Part shown: positions 8,050 through 18,428 of the stretch, piece after piece
Layout: each line of letters begins with the position of its first letter
Numbering within the stretch: the stretch's first letter is position 1
Origin: an uncultured Bacteroidales bacterium
GTDB lineage: Bacteria > Bacteroidota > Bacteroidia > Bacteroidales > Muribaculaceae
Assembly: GCA_902792435.1 (NCBI GenBank)
Contig: CADAZN010000038.1
Location: 1 to 33,551 of the forward strand
Direction of reading: 5' to 3'
Length of the DNA: 33,551 nucleotides
Translations under genes and position numbers: made by a program
The notes under the pieces: generated by a model
Seen by the model: the letters and a program-made list of their open reading frames with translations, nothing else
Told to the model about the DNA's origin: nothing
Databases searched by the model: none

Positions 8050-9741
8050 ATGAAACGATTACTTTTTCTTTTAGTGACAATGACGGCGTGCATCGCTGCA
8101 TGGGCAGCCGAAGGCTATGCGGTTTACACCCAAAGCAACCACACCCTCACCTTCTACTACGGCACAAAACCCAGTGGGGCTTTTGGCCTGAATAGTGGCA
8201 TCAACTATCCAGAATGGTACAATTACGGCACCTATGCCGCTGTAGAGCGAGTGGTCTTTGATCCATCGTTTGCCCAAGCACGCCCCACCACTACCGCTTA
8301 CTGGTTTTACGAAATGGAAAACCTCACCACCATCACCGGATTGAACTGCCTCAATACCAGCGAAGTAACAAATATGCTTGGAATGTTCTGGGGTTGCAAA
8401 TACCTCACCTCACTTGATTTGAGTAGCTTCAACACGGCAAATGTGACCGACATGAGGTTTATGTTTAATAAATGCGAAAATCTGACCTCACTTGATGTGA
8501 GTAGCTTCAATACTGCAAATGTGATTAATATGTTGGCAATGTTCTGGGATTGCAAAAACCTCACCTCACTTGATGTGAGCAGCTTTAACACTTCAAATGT
8601 TACCGACATGAGTGCTATGTTCGAAAACTGTGGCAAACTTACCTCACTTGATGTGAGTAGCTTCAACACGGCAAATGTGACCGACATGAGGTTTATGTTT
8701 AATAAATGCGAAAATCTGACCTCACTTGATTTGAGTAGCTTCAACACAGCAAATGTGACCAACATGAAAAACATGTTCGAGAATTGTGATGAACTTAAAA
8801 CAATTACCGTGGGCAGCACTTGGAGCACAGAGGCAGTAACCAGCTCAACAGATATGTTCACTAATTGTTTCAAAATCGAGGGTGGTGCAGGAACCACCTT
8901 TAGTTCAAGTTACACCGATGCCTCTTATGCCCATATCGACGGCGGCCCCAGCAATCCAGGCTACCTCACGGGTGCAACCTACGATTTGTGGATTAATGGA
9001 GTGCAGGTCACCTGCGCTAACCAGAACGGCGTTACCGGTCCTGGCATCAGTGGCTCGGTAACCTACGACGCCAGCATCAACACCCTGACGCTCAACAACG
9101 CCACTATCGACCGGAGGGGGCTCTCGGTGTGCGCCATCGAAAATGCCTATGGTGGCCCTACCAACCTAAAAATTAAACTTGTGGGCGACAACAAGATTCT
9201 TGCTAACACAAATAACATTGCCATAAACGCAAAAGAATCGCAGGGCTTTACACTTTATGGCTCAGGTTCGCTCCATTGTGGTGGTGCCCTCTACCTTGAT
9301 GCACGCGACCACTTGACAAACGATGCCACAGTGTCCTACATCAAGGATTGCTCGGTTTATTTTGATAATATTTTGTCTGAAGATTATGAAGAGTGCCTTA
9401 CCATCAACAATGCCGATGTGACTACCGAATACTTAGATGTTGGCAGTGACCACAACGGTTACAAAGGTCTGAATCTCGTCAACTGCTATGTGGCATCACC
9501 CGCCAATGGTGTCGTGGGCAATGGTGGATGCATCATGGTTAATGGCGATTACTGGGATGGTCATGTCGAAATCAAGCGCTCGGGCGTTCCTGGTGACGTG
9601 AACGGCGACGGCACAGTGACAGCGGCCGACATCACAGCACTCTATGATGTCCTGCTCAACAATGACTACAGCCACGTTGTCAACGGTGACCAAACTGGCG
9701 ACAACATCATCACCGCCGCCGACGTGACTGCAAATGCATAA
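8050..9741 (+). CDS. DUF285 repeat protein with truncated dockerin, tandem paralogue
   Basis: 563 residues, signal peptide MKRLLFLLVTMTACIAAWAA. It has more DUF285 repeats than its neighbour: about five 26-residue units between residues 100 and 260 (LTSLDVSSFNTANVTDM..MF..C). It then has the same YDLWINGVQVT beta-rich section and a dockerin (about 515-563). The dockerin's two loops match those of the upstream gene almost base for base, but the protein ends ADVTANA, six codons short of a normal second helix. The identical upstream sequence (ACTCAAAAACGA.ATACTTATG) supports tandem duplication. The role is inferred to be surface binding; no enzymatic motif is visible. Confidence 0.88.
   Translation: MKRLLFLLVTMTACIAAWAAEGYAVYTQSNHTLTFYYGTKPSGAFGLNSGINYPEWYNYGTYAAVERVVFDPSFAQARPTTTAYWFYEMENLTTITGLNCLNTSEVTNMLGMFWGCKYLTSLDLSSFNTANVTDMRFMFNKCENLTSLDVSSFNTANVINMLAMFWDCKNLTSLDVSSFNTSNVTDMSAMFENCGKLTSLDVSSFNTANVTDMRFMFNKCENLTSLDLSSFNTANVTNMKNMFENCDELKTITVGSTWSTEAVTSSTDMFTNCFKIEGGAGTTFSSSYTDASYAHIDGGPSNPGYLTGATYDLWINGVQVTCANQNGVTGPGISGSVTYDASINTLTLNNATIDRRGLSVCAIENAYGGPTNLKIKLVGDNKILANTNNIAINAKESQGFTLYGSGSLHCGGALYLDARDHLTNDATVSYIKDCSVYFDNILSEDYEECLTINNADVTTEYLDVGSDHNGYKGLNLVNCYVASPANGVVGNGGCIMVNGDYWDGHVEIKRSGVPGDVNGDGTVTAADITALYDVLLNNDYSHVVNGDQTGDNIITAADVTANA
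8411..8800 (+). repeat. 78-bp tandem coding repeats (DUF285)
   Basis: Units recur every 78 bases in frame. The copy at 8420-8496 is identical over 77 bases to 8654-8730, exactly three periods away, while the units in between differ. This points to recent internal recombination. Confidence 0.85.
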
Positions 9742-9758
9742 TTGTTTGTGGAAGACAA

Positions 9759-9793
9759 TTAAGGACAAGACAATAATTTTGCCTTGTCCTTAA
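9759..9793. terminator. Shared hairpin between convergent genes
   Basis: An 11-bp perfect inverted repeat, TTAAGGACAAG (9759-9769) / CTTGTCCTTAA (9783-9793), lies between the plus-strand gene ending at 9741 and the minus-strand gene ending at 9820. Neither side has a long T-run, so terminator function rests on stem strength and position. Confidence 0.6.
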
Positions 9794-9819
9794 TAGTATT
9801 TATATTTATCTAAAGGGCG

Positions 9820-12800
9820 TTAATTGCCAAGCAGGATGTTGTAGATGATGGTGATGTCAACGGTTGTGATTTCACCGTCGCCATCCACGTCGCTGGTGGC
9901 GAGGTAGGTCTCGTCACCATTGAGCAGGTAGTTATAGATGGCGGTGATGTCGATGGTTGTCACCTCTCCGTCGCCATTCACGTCGCCATAGATGCCACCT
10001 GCAAGGGTGGTGACAGTGATTAAGTTGGACCACTGGCTCTCCTTAGCTCCGAACACTGCCTTCACATCGTAGAAATAGGTCGTGCCAGGATCAAGGTCAA
10101 GAACCTTGTAGCTGTTGGTTGTGATGCCAGTAAATATCACTCCGTCAAAGTCAATCGACCTTGTAGCTCCAGCACGCTCACCATCGATGATGTGGATGCT
10201 TGTAAGCACTACGCGCTTGCCATTGGCCGTTGTCTCAAACTTAATCTTCTGGCCAGCGGCAGCGTTGCAGTCAAGCACTACAGTGTAGGTTGCCTCGTTG
10301 TTGTCGGGAAGAGTCACTGTCTCACTTGCGTTGCCGCAAGAAACCTTGAGGTTGCAGTTGGTGTCGTTGTTGAAGGCCTTGGCTTTGAAGGTGACAGTGA
10401 CCTTGTTGTCGGTCAATGTGAGTCCAGGAGAAGTCAAAGTTCCTAACGAGGAGCCTGTGCCCAAGCGCGCACCGCCAACAGCCTCATAGACCTTAGAGCC
10501 TGTCCACCCCTCATTGTCCATATAGTTGTCGAGGGTGTTGCCTATATCAATAGAGCCAGCCTTGGTGAAGCCTGCGAAGCTTTCGGTGAGAATGTCGTAG
10601 TTCTTGGGCACAACGCGCAGGTTGTAACTGTCGGCGCCCTCGCATGGCATCCAATTGGCGACAAAGCTGTTATTGGCAATCTCGGTGGCGGCAACAGCCA
10701 CAGGCACGGGATAACTTGAGAGCGGAGTCTTGAAACCTATCTCATAAAGGTAAGAGTAGTCGTTGTAGATGTGAACCATGTAAATCTTGGATGCATTGAG
10801 CTCGCTCGAAGTTATTACCTCGGTGGTATTGTAAACCGAACTTTGCTTGGTGTCGATAGGCGTGGTTCCAGCGGTTACCGAGCCATCGGCATTGAGTGTG
10901 CACTCATAGATGCGCATAATCAATGGATAAGTAGAGCTGCGGTTGTAGGCATACTGCTTCACTTGAGTGCAGTTGGTCACATAGAAATACTGGTTGAGGC
11001 CATTCCAGTCGCAGGCATAGCTGGTCTTTGAGCCAAAATAGCTATCGTCGCCCAGGAAAATGTCGGTAGCATTCCATGAAGTGCTATAAGATTCACTGAT
11101 GTTGTTGTCGAACCATTCCTGCGTTGAGTTTGCCATCATAACGCCATAGTTTGAAACGGTGAGCCAAGCGCAGTCTTGGTCCTCACGCTCGGTGTATCGA
11201 TACAGATTCTGGATGTCGCTCGTGCTCCAGCCGGCCTCATCGATTGTCTCATACTTGCTGAGGTTAAGATATGGATCACTTGCGGTGCCTCCATCAACAA
11301 TCTGACCCATGAGTTGAACGGTTTTGCTCTCAGCACCATTGCTGGTAAAGGTGAGTGCTGCGTTGTATTCACCCACGGTAGCCGAGTTGAAAGTAACAGT
11401 TACAGTAACAGGGGTGTGGGCATCGGTGCTGCTTTGAGATATGCTCAATGGCGACACAGTGAAAGCTCCATTCGGGTCGTTGAGCGACACCGTCACGTCG
11501 TTGGTCAAGAACGCGCCAATGAGGTTGATGGTTTTGGTCACTGGCGACGATGCAATAGTAGCAAACGTCAGGGTGTCGGGCTCAACAAGCAGAGTTGCCA
11601 CACGGGGTAGAGCCTCTCCGGTAATTGGCACTGTAACTGTCTCCGCATCATCGTCGGCGCAGCTCAAGGTAAGGGTTGCCTCGCTGTTGCCTGCCTGGGT
11701 TGGGGCATAGGTTACGGTCACATCAAAGCCGCTCGCCGCTTGCTGGGGAGTGATGGTGGTAGCGTTAATGCTATAACATTCGGAACCAGTCAAAGCTACG
11801 TTTATATTACTCTCGATGTTGACGGCATTGACTTTCACAACCTCGGTGTAGGTCTCCCCATCAAAGCCTTTGAAGGCTACCTCTCCGGGGTTGGCAATGA
11901 TTCGGCCCACGGGTGGCTGAATGCCGAGCACCATGCGTTGATTGTCGCTGAAGGTGTAGCCACGGGCTGAGAAAGCGTTCATGGCATACCAGCTGTTGCC
12001 GTTTCCGCTCCAGCCAAAATTCACGTGATACTTGTTGAGACCGGAGTCATAGCCGTCGACGTTGAAGGCATGGCCTCCAGCGCCGCCAATGTCAACGCCA
12101 CAGTACACCACAGGACGATGATTTATCATCTCCTCTTGCACCATCTGTGCCCATTGCTCTTCGCTATAGTCGCTCTTTTTCACAAAGCGGCAAATGGAAG
12201 CGTCATAGCCGAAGGCAATGTACATGTCGGCGATAACCTGGGTGTCGCTGGTGAAGATGCCACTGCCCTCGGTGCCATACATCATGTGTTCCTTTTGGCC
12301 CACGTAGCGCATGAGCGTTGCGACAGCTGCCGCCTGCTCGGGGGTATAGCCAGTGGCCATGGGGCTGGTGTAGTCGTCAATCATGTTGTCCCAGTCAAAT
12401 GTGACAGCTGGCAAGGCAGGGTAGGAAAAGCTAACGCTGTTATACTCGCTAATGTCGAGAGTGCTGGTGTAGGAAGGGATTGGGCCCACTGGTGTGGTGG
12501 GGTATTTCCAGTAATACAGCACCATCGATGCCGAGGTGGCAGCACAACCGGTATAGCACTCATAGGTGGTGCCATTGTAGGTGAAATGACACTGGTCGTT
12601 GTAGGGCGTTCCTTGGTGCCAAAGGGCTGTCAACAATGGCCCTATGGGATAATTGCCTTTGAGCATAGGCGACTTGATGGCCGTGGGCTTGTCGACCTTC
12701 TCATCGGGGTGGGTGAGCAGCCAGTCGAGCTGATGCTTGTAGTTGTCGAGCCATGCCTGCATGTTCTTGGGCATTCCCTCAAGTTTCAGGGGTCTGTCGC

Positions 12801-13077
12801 CCACAGCGAGGATTTCCTCGGCGCGGTCGTCGCCCGACACAATCACAAACGAGGTTGCTGTGTTGAAGATGTAATACACAGGAGTTACGGCATTGTCGCC
12901 CATCTCGGTCTTGATGAGCTTGGCATCGGTGGCTCCAGGGGCCATGAATTTACCTGCATACACCTTGTCGGCAAGGTACTGCTGGGCTTTCATCTTAGCT
13001 GTTGAGACATCAACAGGCGCTGCCATTAGTTGCACTGCAACCATGATGACAGTCATGATGGATAGGAGTTTTCTCAT
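9820..13077 (-). CDS. C10 cysteine peptidase with domain-inserted FN3 and dockerin
   Basis: 1085 residues. Signal peptide MRKLLSIMTVIMVAVQLMAA and propeptide about 21-125. The catalytic domain has Cys178 (ECYTGCAATSAS), His336 (GGHAFNVDGYD) and Trp356 (VNFGWSG). Two Ig-like repeats span about 395-595 and the TIDEAG module about 597-787. The FN3 domain is split: its first strands (FVANWMPCEGADSYNLRVVP, about 800-826) are separated from its last strands (TNSYKVLDLDPGTTYFYDV, about 976-1026) by an inserted beta-rich domain at about 827-975 (bases about 10153-10599). The dockerin is at about 1030-1085. It is a secreted protease zymogen with a presumed binding domain carried on the FN3. It has its own promoter and is convergent with the DUF285 pair. 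The catalytic assignment is firm; the inserted domain's ligand is unknown. Confidence 0.93.
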   Translation of the reverse strand: MRKLLSIMTVIMVAVQLMAAPVDVSTAKMKAQQYLADKVYAGKFMAPGATDAKLIKTEMGDNAVTPVYYIFNTATSFVIVSGDDRAEEILAVGDRPLKLEGMPKNMQAWLDNYKHQLDWLLTHPDEKVDKPTAIKSPMLKGNYPIGPLLTALWHQGTPYNDQCHFTYNGTTYECYTGCAATSASMVLYYWKYPTTPVGPIPSYTSTLDISEYNSVSFSYPALPAVTFDWDNMIDDYTSPMATGYTPEQAAAVATLMRYVGQKEHMMYGTEGSGIFTSDTQVIADMYIAFGYDASICRFVKKSDYSEEQWAQMVQEEMINHRPVVYCGVDIGGAGGHAFNVDGYDSGLNKYHVNFGWSGNGNSWYAMNAFSARGYTFSDNQRMVLGIQPPVGRIIANPGEVAFKGFDGETYTEVVKVNAVNIESNINVALTGSECYSINATTITPQQAASGFDVTVTYAPTQAGNSEATLTLSCADDDAETVTVPITGEALPRVATLLVEPDTLTFATIASSPVTKTINLIGAFLTNDVTVSLNDPNGAFTVSPLSISQSSTDAHTPVTVTVTFNSATVGEYNAALTFTSNGAESKTVQLMGQIVDGGTASDPYLNLSKYETIDEAGWSTSDIQNLYRYTEREDQDCAWLTVSNYGVMMANSTQEWFDNNISESYSTSWNATDIFLGDDSYFGSKTSYACDWNGLNQYFYVTNCTQVKQYAYNRSSTYPLIMRIYECTLNADGSVTAGTTPIDTKQSSVYNTTEVITSSELNASKIYMVHIYNDYSYLYEIGFKTPLSSYPVPVAVAATEIANNSFVANWMPCEGADSYNLRVVPKNYDILTESFAGFTKAGSIDIGNTLDNYMDNEGWTGSKVYEAVGGARLGTGSSLGTLTSPGLTLTDNKVTVTFKAKAFNNDTNCNLKVSCGNASETVTLPDNNEATYTVVLDCNAAAGQKIKFETTANGKRVVLTSIHIIDGERAGATRSIDFDGVIFTGITTNSYKVLDLDPGTTYFYDVKAVFGAKESQWSNLITVTTLAGGIYGDVNGDGEVTTIDITAIYNYLLNGDETYLATSDVDGDGEITTVDITIIYNILLGN

Positions 13078-13165
13078 TGAAGAATTATTTAGTATAGTTG
13101 TGTTTTAAATAGCCTATGATTAGTAATCACACAATATCAATCATTGTGTTTTGAAAAATAGCCTT

Positions 13166-13196
13166 CAAAGTTACATAAAAATAATTATTATTCCAA
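13166..13196 (-). promoter_or_regulatory. Promoter of the C10 gene 9820-13077
   Basis: Minus strand TTG (13196-13194), N20, TAACTTTG (13173-13166), followed by AAGGCTATTTTTC. The leader is about 89 bases. Confidence 0.65.
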
Positions 13197-13235
13197 TTAA
13201 TGGCTATTTTTTCAACGAATGGTAATAGATTGGTG

Positions 13236-13277
13236 CACAAAAACAATGAAAGCGCCCTCGGTTGAGCGCTTCCATTG
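13236..13277 (-). terminator. Terminator of the broken C10 gene
   Basis: A 12-bp stem with one mismatch pairs 13244-13255 with 13266-13277 (core AAGCGC/GCGCTT) and is followed on the minus strand by TTTTTGTGC. It lies directly after the stop at 13299. Confidence 0.75.
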
Positions 13278-13298
13278 AATTGTGTGTTTATTGTGGTG

Positions 13299-15785
13299 TT
13301 ATTTCTTGCTACCAAGCAGGATGTTGTAGATTACGGTGATGTCGACAGTTGTAATCTCGCCGTCACCATCCACATCGCTGGTGGCGATATAGGTCTCGTC
13401 GCCGTTGAGCAGGTAGTTGTAGAGGCATGTGATGTCGATGGTGGTTACTTCACCGTCGCAGTTCACGTCGCCAACAATACCGCCACCCAGTGTGGTAACC
13501 GAAATCAGGTTAGACCACTTGCTCTGCTTAGCACCAAACACAGCCTTCACGTCATAGAGATAGGTTGTGGCTGGATCAAGGCCGGTAACCTTATAGCTGT
13601 TGGTAGTGATGCCAGTGAATGTCACACCGTCGACGTCAATCGACTTGCCGGCGTGCTCGCCATCGATGACGTGAATGCTGGTAAGAATCACGCGCTTGCC
13701 ATTGGCAACGGTCTCAAACTTAACCTTCTGTCCAGCACCTGGAGTGCAGTCAAGCACTACAGTGAAGGTTTCTTCGTTGTTATTGGCCAAAGTGACTGTC
13801 TCACTTGCGTTGCCGCAAGAAACCTTGAAGTTGCAATTGGTGTCGTTGTTGAATGCCTTAGCCTTGAAGGTTACAGTAACCTTGTTGTCGGTCAATGTGA
13901 GGTCAGGAGATGTCAAGGTACCAACCGAAGAACCTGTACCAAAACGAATGCCGCCAATGTTCTCATAGAGCTTAGAGCCTGTCCAGCCGGCATTGTCCAT
14001 GTAGTTGTCAAGAGTGTTGCCTATATCCATAGAGCCAGCCTTAGTGCACTTAGCGAATCCCTCGGTGAGGATGTCGTAGTTCTTAGGAGCAACACGCAGG
14101 ATGTAGCTGTCGGCGCCCTCGCACAGGTTCCAGTTGGCCACGAAGCTGTTGGCAGTGATATCGGTTGCGGCATTTGCCACAGGAGTCTCATATTGATTGA
14201 GTGGAGTCTTGAAGCCAATCTCCAGGAGGTCGGGATAAGAGCCGCCACCAGTCAGTTGCACCTTATAAATCTTTGATTCATCGAGTTCAGCCGAAGTGAT
14301 AATTCCGTCGCTGCCTGTATTAGTATCAACTGCACTACTTGAAGGAGTGACAGTGCCATTGGCATTGAGCGAGCACTCATAGATTGCCAAGCTTGCCGAT
14401 GAACTGCCCCAGCTGCCGCCCTTAACAAGGGCTTTGACTTGTGTACAGTTGGTTACAAAGAATGCTTGATTTCCGCTTCCATAAACCGAGTAAGCCTGGT
14501 TGCTGCCAAAGTAAGCACTTTGTCCTTGGAACACGTCGCTTGCGTTCCATGAGTTGCTATATTGTGAGAGCGATGTACTAGCCAACCAGTTCTGGCTTTC
14601 ATCAGCCTTTTGTGCACCGTAGTTAGAGACAGTGAGCCAAGCGCACTCTTGCTCTTCATACTCGGTGTACTTGTAGATAGTGCTCATGCCATCCACAGTG
14701 GCTCCAGCCTCGTCGATAGTCTCATAGTTGGCGATGTTGAGGAATGGGTCGGCAGCGGTGCCACCATCACGTGCTATAGCAGTGAGGTTTACAGTCTTGC
14801 TCTCGGCACCCTCGCTGGCAAATGTGATTGAGCCAGTGAAGCTGCCCTCTGTTGCCGAGCTAAACGATACAACAACATTTACAGGAGTGTTGACATCGGT
14901 GCTGCTTTGTGAAATCACAGTAGGCGAAACCGAGAACACACCCTTGGTGTCGTTAAGTGTTACGGTAACGTCGCTGGTAATGAAGGCACCTGTAACAGTG
15001 ATAGTCTTTGTCACGGTCTTATCAAGTGTCGCAGCGAAGTCGAGGCTCGAGGGCTCAACGAGAAGGGTAGGAACGCGTGGCTGTGCCACACCGGTGATGG
15101 GCACGGTAACGGTCTCCACTTCCTCGTCGGCGCACGAGAGGGTGATAGTTGCACTGGTATTGCCAGCCTGGGTGGGAGCGTAGGTAACTACTACGTCAAC
15201 ACCATTGGCAGCCTCAGTTGGAGTGATGGTTGTGTGGCTGATGCTGTAAACATTGTCACCGCTCAGGGCGATTTCAACATTGTTCTCGATGTTACGGGCC
15301 TGAACTCTCACGGTCTGGGTATAAGTCTCGCCGGCAAAGCCGTTGAAGTTTACCTCCGAAGGATTGGTCTTAATCATGCCCATTGGGGGCTGGATGCCGA
15401 TAACCATCTGCTGGTCGCTGTTGAAGGTGTAACCACCGCCATCCGAGAAGGCGTTCATCGCGCACCAGTTGTTACCGTCGCCGCTCCAACCAAAGTTGAT
15501 GTGATATTTGTTAAGGCTAGAGTCATATCCGTCAACATTGAATGCATGGCCGCCAGCACTTGGATCTACCGCCATGTATACTACAGGACGACCCTCGGCC
15601 ATCTCGGTTTGAAGCAGATTGGCCCAGTTTGCATCACTGTAACTTGACTTGTGCACTAGGCGAGTGGTGGCCTCATCATAGCCGAAGAGAATGAACATGT
15701 CGGCAACATTCTGTGCCTCGGTTGTGTAGATTCCGCTACCATTAACGCCATACATCATGTGCTCGGCCTGACCCACGTAGCGCAT
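13299..15785 (-). CDS. 3' fragment of the broken C10 gene (His half to dockerin)
   Basis: The frame is open from the break near 15821; the first ATG is at 15785. It encodes 828 residues: the second half of the C10 domain (GGHAFNVDGYD, INFGWSGDGN), two Ig-like repeats, the TIDEAG module, an FN3 split by the same inserted domain as in 9820-13077, and a dockerin (DVNCDGEVTTID, DVDGDGEITTVD). It has no signal peptide, so if translated alone it would stay in the cytoplasm and lack the nucleophile. Confidence 0.7.
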   Translation of the reverse strand: MRYVGQAEHMMYGVNGSGIYTTEAQNVADMFILFGYDEATTRLVHKSSYSDANWANLLQTEMAEGRPVVYMAVDPSAGGHAFNVDGYDSSLNKYHINFGWSGDGNNWCAMNAFSDGGGYTFNSDQQMVIGIQPPMGMIKTNPSEVNFNGFAGETYTQTVRVQARNIENNVEIALSGDNVYSISHTTITPTEAANGVDVVVTYAPTQAGNTSATITLSCADEEVETVTVPITGVAQPRVPTLLVEPSSLDFAATLDKTVTKTITVTGAFITSDVTVTLNDTKGVFSVSPTVISQSSTDVNTPVNVVVSFSSATEGSFTGSITFASEGAESKTVNLTAIARDGGTAADPFLNIANYETIDEAGATVDGMSTIYKYTEYEEQECAWLTVSNYGAQKADESQNWLASTSLSQYSNSWNASDVFQGQSAYFGSNQAYSVYGSGNQAFFVTNCTQVKALVKGGSWGSSSASLAIYECSLNANGTVTPSSSAVDTNTGSDGIITSAELDESKIYKVQLTGGGSYPDLLEIGFKTPLNQYETPVANAATDITANSFVANWNLCEGADSYILRVAPKNYDILTEGFAKCTKAGSMDIGNTLDNYMDNAGWTGSKLYENIGGIRFGTGSSVGTLTSPDLTLTDNKVTVTFKAKAFNNDTNCNFKVSCGNASETVTLANNNEETFTVVLDCTPGAGQKVKFETVANGKRVILTSIHVIDGEHAGKSIDVDGVTFTGITTNSYKVTGLDPATTYLYDVKAVFGAKQSKWSNLISVTTLGGGIVGDVNCDGEVTTIDITCLYNYLLNGDETYIATSDVDGDGEITTVDITVIYNILLGSKK

Positions 15786-15793
15786 CAGGGTAG

Positions 15794-16507
15794 CTACTGC
15801 CGAACCCTCGGCTGTGGTGTAAAAGTGGTGGCTGGAAGAGATGGATAGGTGAAGTCCACCTCGTTGCCCCAGTAACCGCCACCAATGTCAAGCGTAGAGG
15901 AATAAGCGGGAAGAGGACCTACCTGCTCGGTGGGGTATTTCCAGAAGTAAAGCACCATCGATGCCGAAGTGGCGGGACAACCAGTCACGCAAGTATAGGT
16001 AGTGCCACTATATGTAAACTTACACAGGTTGTTGTAGGGTGCGGCCTGGTCCCAGAGGGCTGTCATCAATGGACCTGTGACAGATTTTTCAAGGGCACTA
16101 GACTTGAAGGTAGTGGTTTTCTCAACCTTAGCATCGGGGTGAGTGAGAAGCCAGTCGAGCTGTTCCTTGTAACCGTCGAGCCACACCTGCATGTTCTTTG
16201 GAATGCGTTCAAGCAAGAGGGGTTTGTCGCCCACAGCGAGGATTTCCTCGGCACGGTCGTCACCCGAAACGATAACGAAGGTGGAAGCTGTGTTGAAAAT
16301 GTAATACACAGGAGTTTGTGCTTTCTCGCCCATCTCGGTCTTGATGAGCTTGGCTTGAGTGGCCGCAGGGGCCATGTACTTGCCGGCATACACCTTTTGC
16401 GCAAGGTACTGCTCGGCCTTTGTTTTCGCTGTTGAAACATCAACAGGTGCTGCCATTAGCTGCAATGCAACCGCCATGACAGTCATTAGAGATAAAAGTT
16501 TTCTCAT
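15794..16507 (-). CDS. 5' fragment of the broken C10 gene (propeptide and Cys half)
   Basis: 237 residues from the ATG at 16507. A TTG two codons upstream is less likely because MRKLLS is the family's standard start. It holds the signal peptide, the whole propeptide and the catalytic-Cys segment (TCVTGCPATSAS, Cys177), then eight out-of-frame residues. It could still be exported as a free propeptide-like product. Propeptides of this family are known to inhibit their peptidases, so a residual inhibitor role is possible but speculative. Confidence 0.7.
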   Translation of the reverse strand: MRKLLSLMTVMAVALQLMAAPVDVSTAKTKAEQYLAQKVYAGKYMAPAATQAKLIKTEMGEKAQTPVYYIFNTASTFVIVSGDDRAEEILAVGDKPLLLERIPKNMQVWLDGYKEQLDWLLTHPDAKVEKTTTFKSSALEKSVTGPLMTALWDQAAPYNNLCKFTYSGTTYTCVTGCPATSASMVLYFWKYPTEQVGPLPAYSSTLDIGGGYWGNEVDFTYPSLPATTFTPQPRVRQ

Positions 16508-16608
16508 TGTCAATAAATGGTTTTGTTATTGAATAATTGTGTATTTTAGTAGTGACTACTGTTTTTGATTATTTTCTCACAAAACAATCGTGCTTTACAA
16601 AAAGCCGT

Positions 16609-16639
16609 CAAAGTTACATTTTTTTATTGATTTATACAA
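16609..16639 (-). promoter_or_regulatory. Promoter of the broken C10 gene
   Basis: Minus strand TTG (16639-16637), N20, TAACTTTG (16616-16609), followed by ACGGCTTTTTG. It is intact although the gene is broken. It lies in the 306-base divergent intergenic region 16508-16813, which otherwise shows only AT-rich sequence and the forward promoter. Confidence 0.65.
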
Positions 16640-16779
16640 TAATAAGGTGTAAAAATTCGCGCATTATCCACATCTGTCCCATTATTATACACAAAAACAT
16701 CTAAAACGACCTGTCTACTTAGAATCTAGAAAAGTGGTAAAAATATTTAGAATAATAGCATAAATACTATTTTTTTGTT

Positions 16780-16787
16780 TACCTTTG
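16780..16787 (+). promoter_or_regulatory. Probable -7 element of the Ntn hydrolase gene
   Basis: TACCTTTG fits TAnnTTTG and lies 26 bases before the ATG at 16814. No good -33 element is visible at the expected distance. Confidence 0.5.
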
Positions 16788-16813
16788 CCTATTAAAATAA
16801 ATGATTTTACGCC

Positions 16814-18205
<1,392 letters not shown>

Positions 18206-18240
18206 ACAATATCTAAACACAACATGAATCCGTATAACCT

Positions 18241-18271
18241 GCGGAAGTGGTCAAAAAAACGAAACTTCCGC
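18241..18271 (+). terminator. Inverted repeat after the Ntn hydrolase gene, possible terminator
   Basis: GCGGAAGT (18241-18248) and ACTTCCGC (18264-18271) form an 8-bp perfect stem 36 bases after the stop. There is no T-run after it, so intrinsic termination is uncertain. Confidence 0.4.
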
Positions 18272-18428
18272 TGATTATAAGTTGTTTGTGCCTAAATTTG
18301 ATTTGTTTTCTTTAACTATTTAGGGGGGTGGTTAAGAAATGTTAAGAATCTAAATAGTTGTGCAGTATTTTGTGTTATTTTGTGTTTATTTGTAAAAATA
18401 TCTCCATAAATTACTAATTATTATTGTC

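Larger units (their letters stand above)
13299..16507 (-). pseudogene. C10 peptidase/dockerin gene broken by a frame-shifting deletion
   Basis: The full reading, joined across a frame change near 15821, is a chassis protein like 9820-13077: signal peptide, propeptide, C10 domain, Ig-like pair, TIDEAG module, FN3 with inserted domain, and dockerin. At the break the N-terminal frame reads SLPATTF and then TPQPRVRQ-stop. The other frame continues YTTAEGSAVATLMRYVGQ. The intact paralogues have DWDNMIDDYTSxxATG between these two parts, so 16 codons plus one base (about 49 bases) appear to be missing. The nucleophile Cys177 lies before the break and the catalytic His after it, so no single product can be active. 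Nearly all of the rest is uninterrupted, so the lesion is recent, or it is a sequencing or assembly error. Confidence 0.85.

Noticed and set aside
15794-15840. Programmed ribosomal frameshift in the broken C10 gene
   Set aside because: The missing 16 conserved residues show that a deletion occurred; there is no clear slippery heptamer or pseudoknot, and even a frameshifted product would lack this segment.
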